From contig NZ_LMJE01000007.1 in NCBI RefSeq assembly GCF_001429245.1, forward strand, positions 1,023,559 to 1,087,558: a stretch of DNA of 64,000 nt, read 5' to 3'. Below the pieces are notes generated by a model. That model saw only the letters and a list, made by a program, of their open reading frames with translations. It made no database searches and had not been told where the DNA came from. Origin of the DNA: Rhizobium sp. Root274. GTDB taxonomy: Bacteria; Pseudomonadota; Alphaproteobacteria; Rhizobiales; Rhizobiaceae. Position numbers and translations under genes: made by a program. This document shows, in pieces, positions 8,819 through 17,915 of this stretch. Position 1 is the stretch's first letter, and each line of letters opens with the position of its first letter.

Positions 8819-9859
8819 ATGACAATGAAATGGATGAGCACGACGGCGATCGCCACGCTCACGCTGCTGACCCTTGCCGGCGCCGCCTCGGCCGCAGGTG
8901 AACTCAACATCTACAACTGGGGCGACTATACCAGCCCCGAAATGATTAAGAAGTTCGAGGAGCAGTTCGGCGTCAAGGTCACGATCACCGACTACGATTC
9001 GAACGACACCGCCCTCGCCAAGGTCCGCGCCGGCGGCCATGGCTTCGACATCGTCGTTCCCTCCGCCAACTATATGCCGATCTGGATCAACGAGGGCCTG
9101 CTGCTCGAATCCCGTCCGGACCAGATGGAGAATTTCAAGAACGTCGATCCGCGCTGGGTCGATGTCGCGTGGGATCCGGGCCGCCACTATTCCGTTCCGT
9201 GGCAGTGGGGCGTGACCGGTATCGGCGTCAACACCAAGTTCTACAAGGGTGACATCAACACCTCCGCCATCTTCCTCGACCCGCCGGAAGAACTGGTCGG
9301 CAAGCTGAACGTGACGCCGGAAATGAACGACGTGCTCTTCGCCACGATCAAGTATTTCGGCGGCAGCTGGTGCACGACCGACAAGGACCTGCTGCGCAAG
9401 GTGCGTGACAAGCTGGTCGAAGCCAAGGCCAAGTGGCTCGCCATGGATTACAGCGTCACCGACAAGCTCCCCACGGGCGACTATGCCGGCGTATACTACT
9501 GGAACGGCGCCATCATGCGCTCGCGCCTTCAGAACCCCGATGTCAAGTTCGGTTATCCGAAGGAAGGCTATCCGGTCTTCATGGATAGCGCCGCGATCCT
9601 CAAGGACGCCAAGAACGTCGACAACGCCAAGGCTTTCCTGAACTTCATCATGGCCCCGGAAAATGCCGCCATGCTGTCGAACTTCGCCAAATATGCGAAC
9701 GGCATCAAGGGCTCGGAAGCGTTCATGGACGCCGCGATGAAGGATGCGCCGGAGCTCGTCGCTCCGCCTGAATTGGAAAAGGCCGGCGAATTCCTGCTCA
9801 CCTGCGAGCCGGACGTTCAGCAACTGTATTCGAAGATCTGGACTGAAGTTCAGAAGTAA
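8819..9859 (+). CDS. Polyamine-type ABC transporter substrate-binding protein (PotD/PotF family)
   Basis: A 346-residue periplasmic binding protein. It has a Sec signal peptide (WMSTTAIATLTLLTLAGA, probable cut after ASA) followed by the PotD hallmark ELNIYNWGDYTSPEMI and later ADYDS-like TDYDSNDTALAKV and GFDIVVPSANYM. Members bind putrescine, spermidine or related cations and some bind amino-acid derivatives. It is the fourth gene of the transporter operon and lies 29 bases after the PotC-type gene. ATG 8825 is an alternative start. Confidence 0.94.
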   Translation: MTMKWMSTTAIATLTLLTLAGAASAAGELNIYNWGDYTSPEMIKKFEEQFGVKVTITDYDSNDTALAKVRAGGHGFDIVVPSANYMPIWINEGLLLESRPDQMENFKNVDPRWVDVAWDPGRHYSVPWQWGVTGIGVNTKFYKGDINTSAIFLDPPEELVGKLNVTPEMNDVLFATIKYFGGSWCTTDKDLLRKVRDKLVEAKAKWLAMDYSVTDKLPTGDYAGVYYWNGAIMRSRLQNPDVKFGYPKEGYPVFMDSAAILKDAKNVDNAKAFLNFIMAPENAAMLSNFAKYANGIKGSEAFMDAAMKDAPELVAPPELEKAGEFLLTCEPDVQQLYSKIWTEVQK

Positions 9860-9889
9860 CGCCGACCTGACAGCAAGACCTGACATGAA

Positions 9890-9914
9890 CGGGAGAGCCA
9901 CACCGGCTCTCCCG
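9890..9914 (+). terminator. Hairpin after the binding-protein gene (partial terminator or mRNA stabiliser)
   Basis: CGGGAGAGCC (9890-9899) and GGCTCTCCCG (9905-9914) form a perfect 10-base stem with a 5-base loop, 30 bases after the stop. There is no T-run afterwards, so it more likely sets the transporter mRNA level relative to the downstream hydrolase genes than ends transcription fully. Confidence 0.55.
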
Positions 9915-9931
9915 CACTGGAGCCTTTTCCC

Positions 9932-11113
9932 ATGACCACCCGTTTCCAGGCGACCTACGGCTTTGAACGCTCGGATGTGACGCTCGCCACCTGGCGAACG
10001 GCGCCCTATAGCCGCTGGAGCTTTGGCCATGCGGACGAGATCGTACCGAGTGCTCTCATCCCGGCAAGCGCCGAAAGACCCGAGGGACCGGTGGTCGAGA
10101 CGGATCTCTTGTCGCGTAGCCTGAGTGATGGCCTTGCCGGCCAGCCGACGATCGGTGCCTTTCTCGATTATGCCCATACCGATACCTTCGTGCTGATGAA
10201 GAAGGGCGCGGTCGTTGCCGAGCATTATGCCCCCCAGTCCGGCATCGATCAGCGCCACATCGTCTTTTCCATCAGCAAGTCGCTCACCGCGCTTGTCATC
10301 GCGACGCTGGAAGCAGACGGCCTGATCGACCCCGAAGCCCCCGTCACCAGCTTGCTGCCAGAAGCCGCAGGTTCCGCATACGGCGACTGCACCATCCGCG
10401 ACGTGCTCGACATGCGCGTCAGTCTTGCCTTCGACGAAGCCTATCTGAACACCGACGGCGCCTATGCCCGCTATCGCCGCGCCACTCTGTGGAACCCAGC
10501 CGTCGCAGGCCAGCCGGCGGAGACGCTCCTGTCTTTCCTACTCACCCTCAAGAAGGCGGACCACGCTCATGGAGGCCCGCATTTCTACGCCTCGCCGAAT
10601 TCCGACCTGCTTGGCATTCTGATCGAGCGCGCCACCGGTGAGCGTTATGTCGATGTGATGTCGGAGCGGTTGTGGAAACCGCTCGGCGCCCGTCATCATG
10701 CGAGCGTTACCGTCGATGCCGAAGGCTCGGCGCGGGCGGCCGGCGGCATCTCGGTGACGGCCCGCGACCTTGCCCGTGTCGGCGACATGCTGCGCCAGGA
10801 TGGCGTGGTGGACGGCAAGAGGATCATCCCCAAGGTCTGGATTGCCGACATGCTGACGGCGGGCGACCACCAGGCCTGGGTCGATGGCGAACCGAACTTC
10901 TTCCCGAATGGCCGCTATCGCAGCCAGTGGTATCAGTCCGGCGAAGCAGACGGCGCATTCGCAGCGATCGGCATCCACGGCCAGTGGCTTTATGTCGATC
11001 CCTCGACCGAGACTGTGATCGTCAAGCTTTCCTCGCAGCCCAATCCGCTCGATGACGAGCTGAAACACGACAACTTCGCCTTCTTCCGCGCACTCTCAGC
11101 GCTGGATCTCTGA
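9932..11113 (+). CDS. Serine hydrolase, class C beta-lactamase-like family
   Basis: A 393-residue member of the beta-lactamase/DD-peptidase-like esterase family. The nucleophile motif SxxK is S113-I-S-K116 (VFSISKSLTAL) and the second motif region is HFYASPNSDLLG. There is no signal peptide, so it is probably cytoplasmic and is more likely an amide or ester hydrolase than a resistance enzyme. It lies between the transporter genes and two amidohydrolase genes on the same strand, 72 bases after the binding protein. Its substrate is probably the compound imported by that transporter; this is inference. Confidence 0.85.
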   Translation: MTTRFQATYGFERSDVTLATWRTAPYSRWSFGHADEIVPSALIPASAERPEGPVVETDLLSRSLSDGLAGQPTIGAFLDYAHTDTFVLMKKGAVVAEHYAPQSGIDQRHIVFSISKSLTALVIATLEADGLIDPEAPVTSLLPEAAGSAYGDCTIRDVLDMRVSLAFDEAYLNTDGAYARYRRATLWNPAVAGQPAETLLSFLLTLKKADHAHGGPHFYASPNSDLLGILIERATGERYVDVMSERLWKPLGARHHASVTVDAEGSARAAGGISVTARDLARVGDMLRQDGVVDGKRIIPKVWIADMLTAGDHQAWVDGEPNFFPNGRYRSQWYQSGEADGAFAAIGIHGQWLYVDPSTETVIVKLSSQPNPLDDELKHDNFAFFRALSALDL

Positions 11114-11137
11114 CGCATTCTCCTGATGGAAAAGACC

Positions 11138-12820
11138 ATGTCCCAGACCGCAGACCTGATCATCACCAATGCCCGCGTCCTCACCATGGACCAGGATCAC
11201 CCCACGGCCGAAGCCGTCGCTGTGGCCGGCAACCGCATTCTGGCAGTCGGTACGACATCCGAGGTGGAAGCCTTGGTAACCGCTGCGACCCGCAAGATGG
11301 ACGCGGCTGGCGCCACCGTCATGCCCGGCTTCAACGAAGCCCATATGCATATCTTCCCCGGCTCGGTCTCGCTGCGCCAGTTGAACCTGCACGGCATTCA
11401 GGGGTTTGAGCCCTTGAAGGCAGCGATCCTCGACTATGCCGCCAAGAACCCCGACGAACCTCTGCTGATGGGCTTCTCCGCCGACTATTCGATCATCTCG
11501 CTGACAGAACCCTGTACGCGTCACCACCTCGACGCCATCCTGCCCGACCGCCCCTTCATGATGTTCGCACCGGATCACCACACGGCATGGGCCAACACGG
11601 CAGCGCTTGAGAAGGCCGGTATCCTGCAGGGCAAGGACGTCGGCGTCGGCAACGAGATCGTGATGGGAGAAGATGGCCTTGCCAACGGCGAACTGCGCGA
11701 AGGCAATGCCTTCGGCCCCGTCTCGGCGCTCGCTTCCACCGGCGGCCGCGAAGAACTCGGCATGGTCACCGGTATGGACCCGGAAAACGTGACACCCGAG
11801 CAGTTCGCGCTCGACCGCGCCATCCTCAAGGCTGGCCTCGACTACTGCGCCTCCTGGGGCGTGACCTCCATCCAGAATTTCGACGGCAACCATTACCAGC
11901 TTCGTTTGATGCGCGATCTGGAGCTTTCGGGCGAACTCTCCTGCCGCATCCGCATCCCCTATCACATGAAGAATTTCATGGCGCTTTCCGACCTCGACAA
12001 GGCGGCCAGCTGGAAGACGGAATTTGCGACAGACATGCTGCGCAGCGATTTCGTCAAGGTCTTCATGGACGGCGTCATCGACAGCCAGACGGCCTACATG
12101 CTCGACGGTTATGGCGACCGCCCCGGCTATACCTATGAGCCGCTGTTCACGCCGGAAGCCTTCAACGCTATTGCGACAAAAGCGGATGCGCTAGGCCTGC
12201 AGGTCGCCGTGCATGCGATCGGCAGTGCGGCGATCCGCCAGACGCTCGACGGCTACGAGGCAGCCCTGAAGTCCAATGGCAAGAAGGACAACCGTCACCG
12301 AATCGAGCACATCGAAGTCATCCACCCCGACGATATCCCGCGCTTTGCGACCCTCGGCGTGGTCGCCTCCATGCAGCCGGTCCACTATCCCGGCGGCACC
12401 TGCTTCCCGGCTGAGCCGACGACGGCCAAGATCGGTGAAGATCGCTGGGCCTATTCCTATGCCTGGCGCACGATGAAGAACGCGGGCGCGACCGTCGTCT
12501 TTGCCTCCGACTGGCCGGTCTCCCCCGTCTCGCCCTTCCAGTGCATCCAGGACGCCGTGACCCGTAAGCCGTGGAAAGACGGACTGCCCGACGAGCGCTT
12601 CACGCTCCAGGAATCGCTGGAGGCCTACACATCAATTGGTGCCTGGGTAGAATTCATGGAAGACCGCAAAGGCAAGCTGAAGCCCGGTTTCCTCGCCGAT
12701 ATCGTCATCCTCAACACCGACATCGAAGCCGTGGCACCCGACCAGATCATGGAGACGGTGCGCGCCGCAGTGACCATCTGCGACGGCAAGATCACCTATC
12801 AGGCACAAGGCCAGGCCTGA
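11138..12820 (+). CDS. Amidohydrolase, YtcJ/AepA-like family (copy 1)
   Basis: A 560-residue metal-dependent amidohydrolase. Visible metal-site elements: His69-x-His71 in FNEAHMHIF, Lys in KVFMDGVID, His in AVHAIGS, His in RIEHIEV and Asp in FASDWPVSP. Characterised relatives include N-substituted formamide deformylase, so an amide or formamide substrate is plausible. ATG 11138 is preferred to 11126 because GGAAAAG lies just upstream. Closely related to the next gene, with which it aligns along its full length, so this is a tandem duplication. Confidence 0.88.
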   Translation: MSQTADLIITNARVLTMDQDHPTAEAVAVAGNRILAVGTTSEVEALVTAATRKMDAAGATVMPGFNEAHMHIFPGSVSLRQLNLHGIQGFEPLKAAILDYAAKNPDEPLLMGFSADYSIISLTEPCTRHHLDAILPDRPFMMFAPDHHTAWANTAALEKAGILQGKDVGVGNEIVMGEDGLANGELREGNAFGPVSALASTGGREELGMVTGMDPENVTPEQFALDRAILKAGLDYCASWGVTSIQNFDGNHYQLRLMRDLELSGELSCRIRIPYHMKNFMALSDLDKAASWKTEFATDMLRSDFVKVFMDGVIDSQTAYMLDGYGDRPGYTYEPLFTPEAFNAIATKADALGLQVAVHAIGSAAIRQTLDGYEAALKSNGKKDNRHRIEHIEVIHPDDIPRFATLGVVASMQPVHYPGGTCFPAEPTTAKIGEDRWAYSYAWRTMKNAGATVVFASDWPVSPVSPFQCIQDAVTRKPWKDGLPDERFTLQESLEAYTSIGAWVEFMEDRKGKLKPGFLADIVILNTDIEAVAPDQIMETVRAAVTICDGKITYQAQGQA

Positions 12821-12844
12821 GAGCCGGCAGCAGAGGAAACGTCG

Positions 12845-14518
12845 ATGACCACGACAGCAGACATCATCATCTTCAATGGCCGCGTCCGCACCATGGACGA
12901 CAGCCGCCCCGAGGCACAGGCCGTGGCGCTGGCGGGCAACCGCATTCTGGCCGTCGGCACCGATGCCGAGATTGCCGATCTGGCCGGCCCCTCCACCCGC
13001 CGCATAGATGCCAGGGGCGGCTCGGTGATGCCGGGCTTCAACGAAGCCCACATGCATATCTTCGGCGGCTCGGTGGCGCTCGGCGAACTCTCGCTCTTCG
13101 GCGTCAAGGGCTTCGAAGCACTGTCGGCCGCCGTCACAGCCTATGCCGCCGAGAACCCGGATTTACCGCTGCTTGTCGGCCAATCGGCCGATTACACCAT
13201 CCTGTCCGAAGATGAGCGCGTTACCCGCCACCATCTCGATCGAATCATCTCCGACCGTCCCTTGCTGCTTGTCGCCCCAGATCGCCATACCGGCTGGGCC
13301 AATACCATCGCGCTGAAAATGGCCGGAATTCTGGAAGGCCGTGACGTCGGCGTCGGCAATGAAATTGTCATGGGCGAGGATGGTCTCGCGACCGGCGAAC
13401 TGCGCGAGACCAACGCCATACGTCCCGTCGCCACCATGAGCATCACCGGCGGGCGCGAAGGCCTGGGCGTCGGCACCGGCGGTGAACCGGATGAGGTGAC
13501 GGCGGAGGAACGCGCGCGCGACATCGCCGTCCTGAAGAACGGCCTCGCTTACTGCGCCTCGCTCGGCATCACCTCTTTCCAGAATATGGACGGCAACCTC
13601 TACCAGCTCGAGATGTTGCAGGAGATCGAGGAGACCGAAGGCCTGCCGGTGCGCGTGCGCATGCCCTTCCACATGAAGAACTTCATGCCGCTTTCCGACC
13701 TCACGGACAAGGCCGCAGCATGGAGAGCACGATTTGACAGCGACAAGCTGCGCTGCAACTTCGTCAAGCTGTTCATGGACGGCGTCACCGAAGGCGAGAC
13801 CGCCGTCTTCGTCGATGACTATGCCCATAAGCCTGGCTGGAAGGGCGAACCGCTCTTTTCCGCTGAGCACTTCAATCAGGTCGCCATTGAAGCCAACAAA
13901 CTCGGCCTCCCCGTCGCCGTGCATGCCATCGGCGACGGCGCGGTGCGGATGGTGCTCGATGGTTACCAGGCGTCGATTGACGCCAACGGCCGACGCGACA
14001 ATCGCAACCGCATCGAGCATATCGAGGTCGTCCATCCCGACGACATCAAGCGTTTTGCAACGACCGGCACCGTCGCCTCGATGCAGCCGACCCATCCACC
14101 AGGCTCCGCCGGCCTGCCGCTCGAACCCTATCTCACCTTCATCGGCCGCGAACGCTGGCCTTATGCCTTTGCCTGGAAGATCCTGGTGGATGCCGGCGCA
14201 AAGATCGTCTTTGCCACCGACTGGCCGGTCTCACCGCTGCCGCCGCTCCACTGCATACACGACGCCATGACCCGCAAGCCCTGGGCCGAGGACATGCCCG
14301 ATCATCGCCTGAGCCTCGATCAGACACTGGCCGCCTATACGAAAACTAGTGCCTGGGTGGAGTTCATGGAAGATCGCAAGGGCATGCTGAAGGCGGGTTA
14401 CTACGCCGACGTCGTTGTGCTCTCGGGTGACATCGCGTCTGTCGAGAGCGAAGCTATCGCCCGCCTGAACGTTGTTTTGACCGTCTGCGACGGCAGGATC
14501 ACCCACGAGATACAATAG
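12845..14518 (+). CDS. Amidohydrolase, YtcJ/AepA-like family (copy 2)
   Basis: A 557-residue paralogue of the preceding gene with the same metal-site elements (His69, His71, KLFMDGV, AVHAIGDGAVR, RIEHIEV, FATDWPVSP). The copies share long stretches such as GNRILAVGT and VGVGNEIVMGEDGL, but differ around the substrate loops (for example HYPGGTCF against HPPGSAGL). That suggests related but distinct substrates. It starts 24 bases after copy 1 and ends 5 bases before the TetR gene. Confidence 0.88.
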   Translation: MTTTADIIIFNGRVRTMDDSRPEAQAVALAGNRILAVGTDAEIADLAGPSTRRIDARGGSVMPGFNEAHMHIFGGSVALGELSLFGVKGFEALSAAVTAYAAENPDLPLLVGQSADYTILSEDERVTRHHLDRIISDRPLLLVAPDRHTGWANTIALKMAGILEGRDVGVGNEIVMGEDGLATGELRETNAIRPVATMSITGGREGLGVGTGGEPDEVTAEERARDIAVLKNGLAYCASLGITSFQNMDGNLYQLEMLQEIEETEGLPVRVRMPFHMKNFMPLSDLTDKAAAWRARFDSDKLRCNFVKLFMDGVTEGETAVFVDDYAHKPGWKGEPLFSAEHFNQVAIEANKLGLPVAVHAIGDGAVRMVLDGYQASIDANGRRDNRNRIEHIEVVHPDDIKRFATTGTVASMQPTHPPGSAGLPLEPYLTFIGRERWPYAFAWKILVDAGAKIVFATDWPVSPLPPLHCIHDAMTRKPWAEDMPDHRLSLDQTLAAYTKTSAWVEFMEDRKGMLKAGYYADVVVLSGDIASVESEAIARLNVVLTVCDGRITHEIQ

Positions 14519-14523
14519 AGACG

Positions 14524-15201
14524 ATGGGCGCAACGAAGACAGAGACCGATGAAAGAGCCAGGCCCGCCGGCGTCAAGCTGGCGGCCGGCGCCACCCGCAA
14601 GGGTGTGGAAACGCGCAATCGCATCATCAAGGGTGCGCGGGAAGCTTTGGAGCAAGGGGGAATGGAAGCGCTGACGACGCGCCGCATTGCCGCTTCTGCT
14701 GAGGTCAAGCTGGCGACGCTGCACTATTATTTCGACAGCAAGGAAGGCCTGTTACTGGCCGTGCTCGAAGATCTGATTGCGGACATGGAGGAAGCCTATC
14801 GCCAGGACGTGGCCCTGCCCGAGGCGCCTGAGGATCGGGTGGAGGCGCTGATCAGGGCCAGCTGGCGCTACATCCAGCGCACCCGCGACAAGCAGATCGC
14901 CCAGACCGAACTGACACTTTATGCGCTGCGCACCAAGGGCTCCGAATGGCTCGCGGCGCGCCAGTACAACGCCTATATCGATTTCTACGGCCATCTCGTC
15001 TTCGAGGATGACAGGGACGAAGACCTGCGCCGCATCGGCCGCGCGGTCGCCCGCCAGATGCTGATCGGCATCGACGGCATCATCCTCCAGAGCTATGCGC
15101 TGCAGGATCTCTCTGCCTCAAACGACGACATCGAAGCCCTGATCATTGCCATGCGCGGCTACTTTCGCCGGCTGAAGGCCGAGCGCGACAAGAGCCGCTA
15201 A
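14524..15201 (+). CDS. TetR family transcriptional regulator
   Basis: A 225-residue repressor-type regulator. The N-terminal helix-turn-helix runs about residues 25-70 (GAREALEQGGMEALTTRRIA then KLATLHYYFDSKEGLL). The C-terminal half is a ligand-binding helical domain. It is the last gene of the run that begins with the polyamine-type transporter and is separated from the amidohydrolase by 5 bases, so it probably controls that operon. The palindrome at 5668-5689 is a candidate operator. It ends in a 4-base convergent overlap with the lactonase gene. Confidence 0.9.
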   Translation: MGATKTETDERARPAGVKLAAGATRKGVETRNRIIKGAREALEQGGMEALTTRRIAASAEVKLATLHYYFDSKEGLLLAVLEDLIADMEEAYRQDVALPEAPEDRVEALIRASWRYIQRTRDKQIAQTELTLYALRTKGSEWLAARQYNAYIDFYGHLVFEDDRDEDLRRIGRAVARQMLIGIDGIILQSYALQDLSASNDDIEALIIAMRGYFRRLKAERDKSR

Positions 15202-16037
15202 TCCAGCTGCCAGATGCGCTTGGCATTTTTCGAGAAGAGCGTCTCCTTCTCCTCGACGGTGCAGCCATGAAGAAGCGCCTGCGTCGTCGCGACCCAGGTT
15301 GAAAGCCCACCACCCAGCGTGCAGACAGGCCAATCAGAGCCCCAGATCGCACGGTTGAAACCAAAGGCTCCGATCGTATGCTCGAAATAGGGTTTCAGGT
15401 CTTCCAGGGTCCAGTTGTCGAGATCGCCATAGGCGGGAATGCCGGAGATTTTGACACGAACATTGTCTCGTTCCGCAATCTCGGAAATGCCTGTTTTCCA
15501 CTTCGCATAGCCATGACCCTTGATATCCGGCACACCGCAGTGATCGAGGATGAAGGTAACGTCAGGCGCAAGATCGATCATCGCCTTTGCCTTGTCGATC
15601 TGGTGCGGAAACATGCAGAGGTCGAAGGTGAGACCGGTGCCCGCAAGACGCTTGATATTCTCACGGAACAACGCACCCTCCGAGACGTCGTCGGGCACGA
15701 CATGCAGCACCCGGCGGAAGCCTTTGACGAAGGGGTTGGCCCGCTGCGTTTCGAGATAAGCGGCGAAGCCCGGATCTTCGGGCCGGCAGGCGGCGATCAC
15801 GCCGCGAAGCAGACTGCCCGGCTCGCGTGAGAGATTTTGCATCATCTCTGTTTCAGCTGAGATGTCCTTGACCGCGACATCCACCTCCATATGCAGAACC
15901 GAGGAAATGCCGAGCCGCCTTGCCTCGCGAGTGTAGCGCTCATAGGTGAAATCCGCATCGAGCGCCGGTTCACTCTTCAGCCAGGGATAGGTCAGCCGGT
16001 CACGGTAGATCAGGTGAAGATGGGTATCGATAATCAT
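15198..16037 (-). CDS. Amidohydrolase 2 family, L-fuconolactonase-like
   Basis: A 279-residue TIM-barrel hydrolase. The N-terminal metal motif is IDTHLHLIY (HxH) followed by LTYPWL, characteristic of the sugar-lactonase branch. Later elements are FILDHCGVPDIKG and WGSDWPVC, giving the conserved His and Asp. Members open sugar lactones such as L-fuconolactone or 2-pyrone-dicarboxylate. The adjacent IclR, SDR and FAH-family genes fit a non-phosphorylative deoxy-sugar pathway. Transcribed away from those genes together with the IclR gene on the minus strand. Confidence 0.85.
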   Translation of the reverse strand: MIIDTHLHLIYRDRLTYPWLKSEPALDADFTYERYTREARRLGISSVLHMEVDVAVKDISAETEMMQNLSREPGSLLRGVIAACRPEDPGFAAYLETQRANPFVKGFRRVLHVVPDDVSEGALFRENIKRLAGTGLTFDLCMFPHQIDKAKAMIDLAPDVTFILDHCGVPDIKGHGYAKWKTGISEIAERDNVRVKISGIPAYGDLDNWTLEDLKPYFEHTIGAFGFNRAIWGSDWPVCTLGGGLSTWVATTQALLHGCTVEEKETLFSKNAKRIWQLD

Positions 16038-16076
16038 GAATGGCCCCTCCCAAGGCCGTAAGGTGGAAGTCTCTGC

Positions 16077-16874
16077 TCAGTCCGCCGCGGCATCGGCGCC
16101 AAGGCCCGCTCCGGCAAGATCTGACAGACGCCGTGCGGTATCGCAAAGCCTGGCGATGGTGGTGGTGACATCAGCGGCGCCAGGCGTATTGATCAGCGCG
16201 ATATAGGGTACCGTCAGGGCTCCAATGGCGCTGCCATCGGCGCTGACGATCGGCGCAGAAAGGTTGATCACACCCGGCGTCTGGGCGCTTGGCATCATCT
16301 CGTAGCCGCGCTGACGGATGTCTTCCAGCCGAGCCTCGAAGGCCTCGGTCATTCGTCCATCCGGACCGCCGCTTCCGACATGTTCGGCGACCATCATCGC
16401 GCGCAACTCCGGACTGCGGAAGGCGAGAAGCACATGGCCCGAGCCTGTATCGAATAGACCCATGCGAGATCCGACACGGATCGAGATGCCCCAATATCCC
16501 GGTGCCTCCTGCTGGGCGATCACCACCGGATGGCCCCGGTCATAAACGACGATGTGGTTGGCCTGCTGGGTCTTTTCCCCGAGTTCGCGCATCAGCGGCG
16601 TGGCAAACGAGGAAAGCCTTCGTGTTGGCGCATGCATCTGCGCAAGCCCGAACAGCTTCAGCGTCAGCATGTAGCGGTCGCCTTCCAGCCGGGAGACGTA
16701 ACTGCGCCGGACCAGCCGGTCGAGCATTCGGTAAAACTCGTTCGGGCTGCGGTCGAGCCGTTTGGCAATTTCGGCCTGCGTCAGCCCGCCGTCCACGCCG
16801 GCAAGCAGCTCAAGGATATCGAGCCCCTTGTCGAGCGCTGGAGCGCGGTAACGATCCGGATCGGCTTCGGTCAC
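16077..16874 (-). CDS. IclR family transcriptional regulator
   Basis: A 265-residue regulator with an N-terminal winged helix (APALDKGLDILELLAG, LTQAEIAKRLDRSPNEFYRMLDRL) and the C-terminal IclR ligand-binding domain (GSRMGLFDTGSGHVLLAF, INLSAPIVSADGSAIGALTVPYI). A longer frame starts at ATG 16922, but GTG 16874 has GGAG nearby and matches the normal family start; the extra residues look non-coding and would cover the repeat pair upstream. It is divergent from the SDR/FAH operon, which it probably controls. Confidence 0.9.
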   Translation of the reverse strand: MTEADPDRYRAPALDKGLDILELLAGVDGGLTQAEIAKRLDRSPNEFYRMLDRLVRRSYVSRLEGDRYMLTLKLFGLAQMHAPTRRLSSFATPLMRELGEKTQQANHIVVYDRGHPVVIAQQEAPGYWGISIRVGSRMGLFDTGSGHVLLAFRSPELRAMMVAEHVGSGGPDGRMTEAFEARLEDIRQRGYEMMPSAQTPGVINLSAPIVSADGSAIGALTVPYIALINTPGAADVTTTIARLCDTARRLSDLAGAGLGADAAAD

Positions 16875-16908
16875 TCTCTGATCTCCATACCAGCCACAAA
16901 CTGATGAT

Positions 16909-16938
16909 ATATGAATAATCATTTTCTATATGAATGAT
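16909..16938. promoter_or_regulatory. Direct repeat ATATGAATnAT, candidate IclR operator region
   Basis: ATATGAATAAT (16909-16919) recurs as ATATGAATGAT (16928-16938), 19 bases apart, about two helical turns. It lies in an AT-rich patch in the divergent gap between the IclR gene and the SDR operon, where an IclR autoregulatory site is expected. Confidence 0.4.
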
Positions 16939-16979
16939 GCTCGCATTATGCCAGCTTTTATGCAAGTCATAGGATCAAG

Positions 16980-17090
16980 GTGGCGACGAAGGATGAAGTC
17001 GTCGCCGCAACGGGACAGCCGGTCGTCAGCGGTAAGACTGGTCGAACGCTTTTGCCGGCAACGACTGCAGAACTGGAGGAGTGGGAATGA
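16980..17090 (+). CDS. Small 36-residue frame translationally coupled to the SDR gene (unknown, possibly a remnant)
   Basis: A GTG at 16980 opens a 36-codon frame (starts VATKDEVVAATGQPVVSG, ends ELEEWE) whose TGA at 17088-17090 overlaps the SDR start (ATGA). The SDR Shine-Dalgarno GGAGGAG lies inside this frame. The composition looks coding, and the overlap is the usual sign of neighbouring genes in this genome. It is either a genuine small protein or the surviving C-terminus of a gene lost from this operon. I do not recognise it. Confidence 0.35.
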   Translation: MATKDEVVAATGQPVVSGKTGRTLLPATTAELEEWE

Positions 17091-17818
17091 TGAACCTCAA
17101 AGACAAGCATGTGCTGGTAACCGCCGCCGGCCAGGGTATCGGGCGTGCGAGCGCGATCGCGTTTGCCCGCGCCGGTGCAACGGTTGTCGCAACCGACATC
17201 AACACGGAGGCTTTGGCGACGCTCGATGGCGAAGCAGGCATCATCACCCGCAAGCTCGATGTGCTGAACGACGATGCGGTCAAGGCCACGGTCGCCGAGA
17301 CGGGCCCCTTCGACGTGCTCTTCAATTGCGCCGGTGTCGTGCATAGCGGAACGGTCATCGACATGGCCGACAAAGACCTCGACTTTGCCTTTGACCTCAA
17401 TGTCCGCGCCATGATCCGCACCATCCGGGCGGTTCTGCCCGCCATGCTGGAGCGTGGCGATGGCTCGATCATCAACATGGCATCCGTGGCAAGCTCGGTC
17501 AAAGGTGTGCCGAACCGTTTCGCCTATACGGTCACCAAGGCCGCCGTCATCGGCTTGACCAAATCGGTGGCTGCCGACTACGTGACGCAGGGCATTCGCT
17601 GCAACGCCATTTGCCCAGGCACCGTCGAAAGCCCGTCGCTGCAGGACCGCATGCGCGCCCAGGGAGACTACGATGCCGCCCGTGCCGCCTTCATCGCGCG
17701 CCAGCCCATGGGACGACTGGGAACGCCGGAAGAAATCGCCGATCTCGCCGTCTATATTGCCGGCGCGACCTATACCTCGGGCCAGGCTTTCGCCATCGAC
17801 GGCGGCTGGACCATCTGA
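17087..17818 (+). CDS. SDR family oxidoreductase (2-keto-3-deoxy-L-fuconate dehydrogenase-like)
   Basis: A 243-residue short-chain dehydrogenase. The NAD-binding glycine motif is AAGQGIGRA (about 13-21), NAG-type motif is FNCAG (79-83), and the catalytic residues are Ser in NMASVASS, Tyr147 and Lys151 (YTVTK). Asp37 in VVATDIN suggests NAD preference. It resembles the subgroup that includes 2-keto-3-deoxy-L-fuconate and hydroxybutyrate-type dehydrogenases. The FAH-family hydrolase follows 97 bases later and the lactonase is nearby, which supports the sugar-acid role. ATG 17087 follows GGAGGAG; ATG 17090 is equally possible. Confidence 0.88.
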   Translation: MMNLKDKHVLVTAAGQGIGRASAIAFARAGATVVATDINTEALATLDGEAGIITRKLDVLNDDAVKATVAETGPFDVLFNCAGVVHSGTVIDMADKDLDFAFDLNVRAMIRTIRAVLPAMLERGDGSIINMASVASSVKGVPNRFAYTVTKAAVIGLTKSVAADYVTQGIRCNAICPGTVESPSLQDRMRAQGDYDAARAAFIARQPMGRLGTPEEIADLAVYIAGATYTSGQAFAIDGGWTI

Positions 17819-17915
17819 GCAATGCGAGGAAAAATGTCAGGCGGTTTCCCGTCCAGCATCGCGAACACATAACATTGAGCGGCTCAGCCGCGACCTTTCG
17901 GAAAGGAAGAAGACC

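Noticed and set aside
9932-11113. Antibiotic-resistance beta-lactamase
   Set aside because: The SxxK motif is present but there is no signal peptide, and the context is catabolic; relatives are mostly esterases or amidases.
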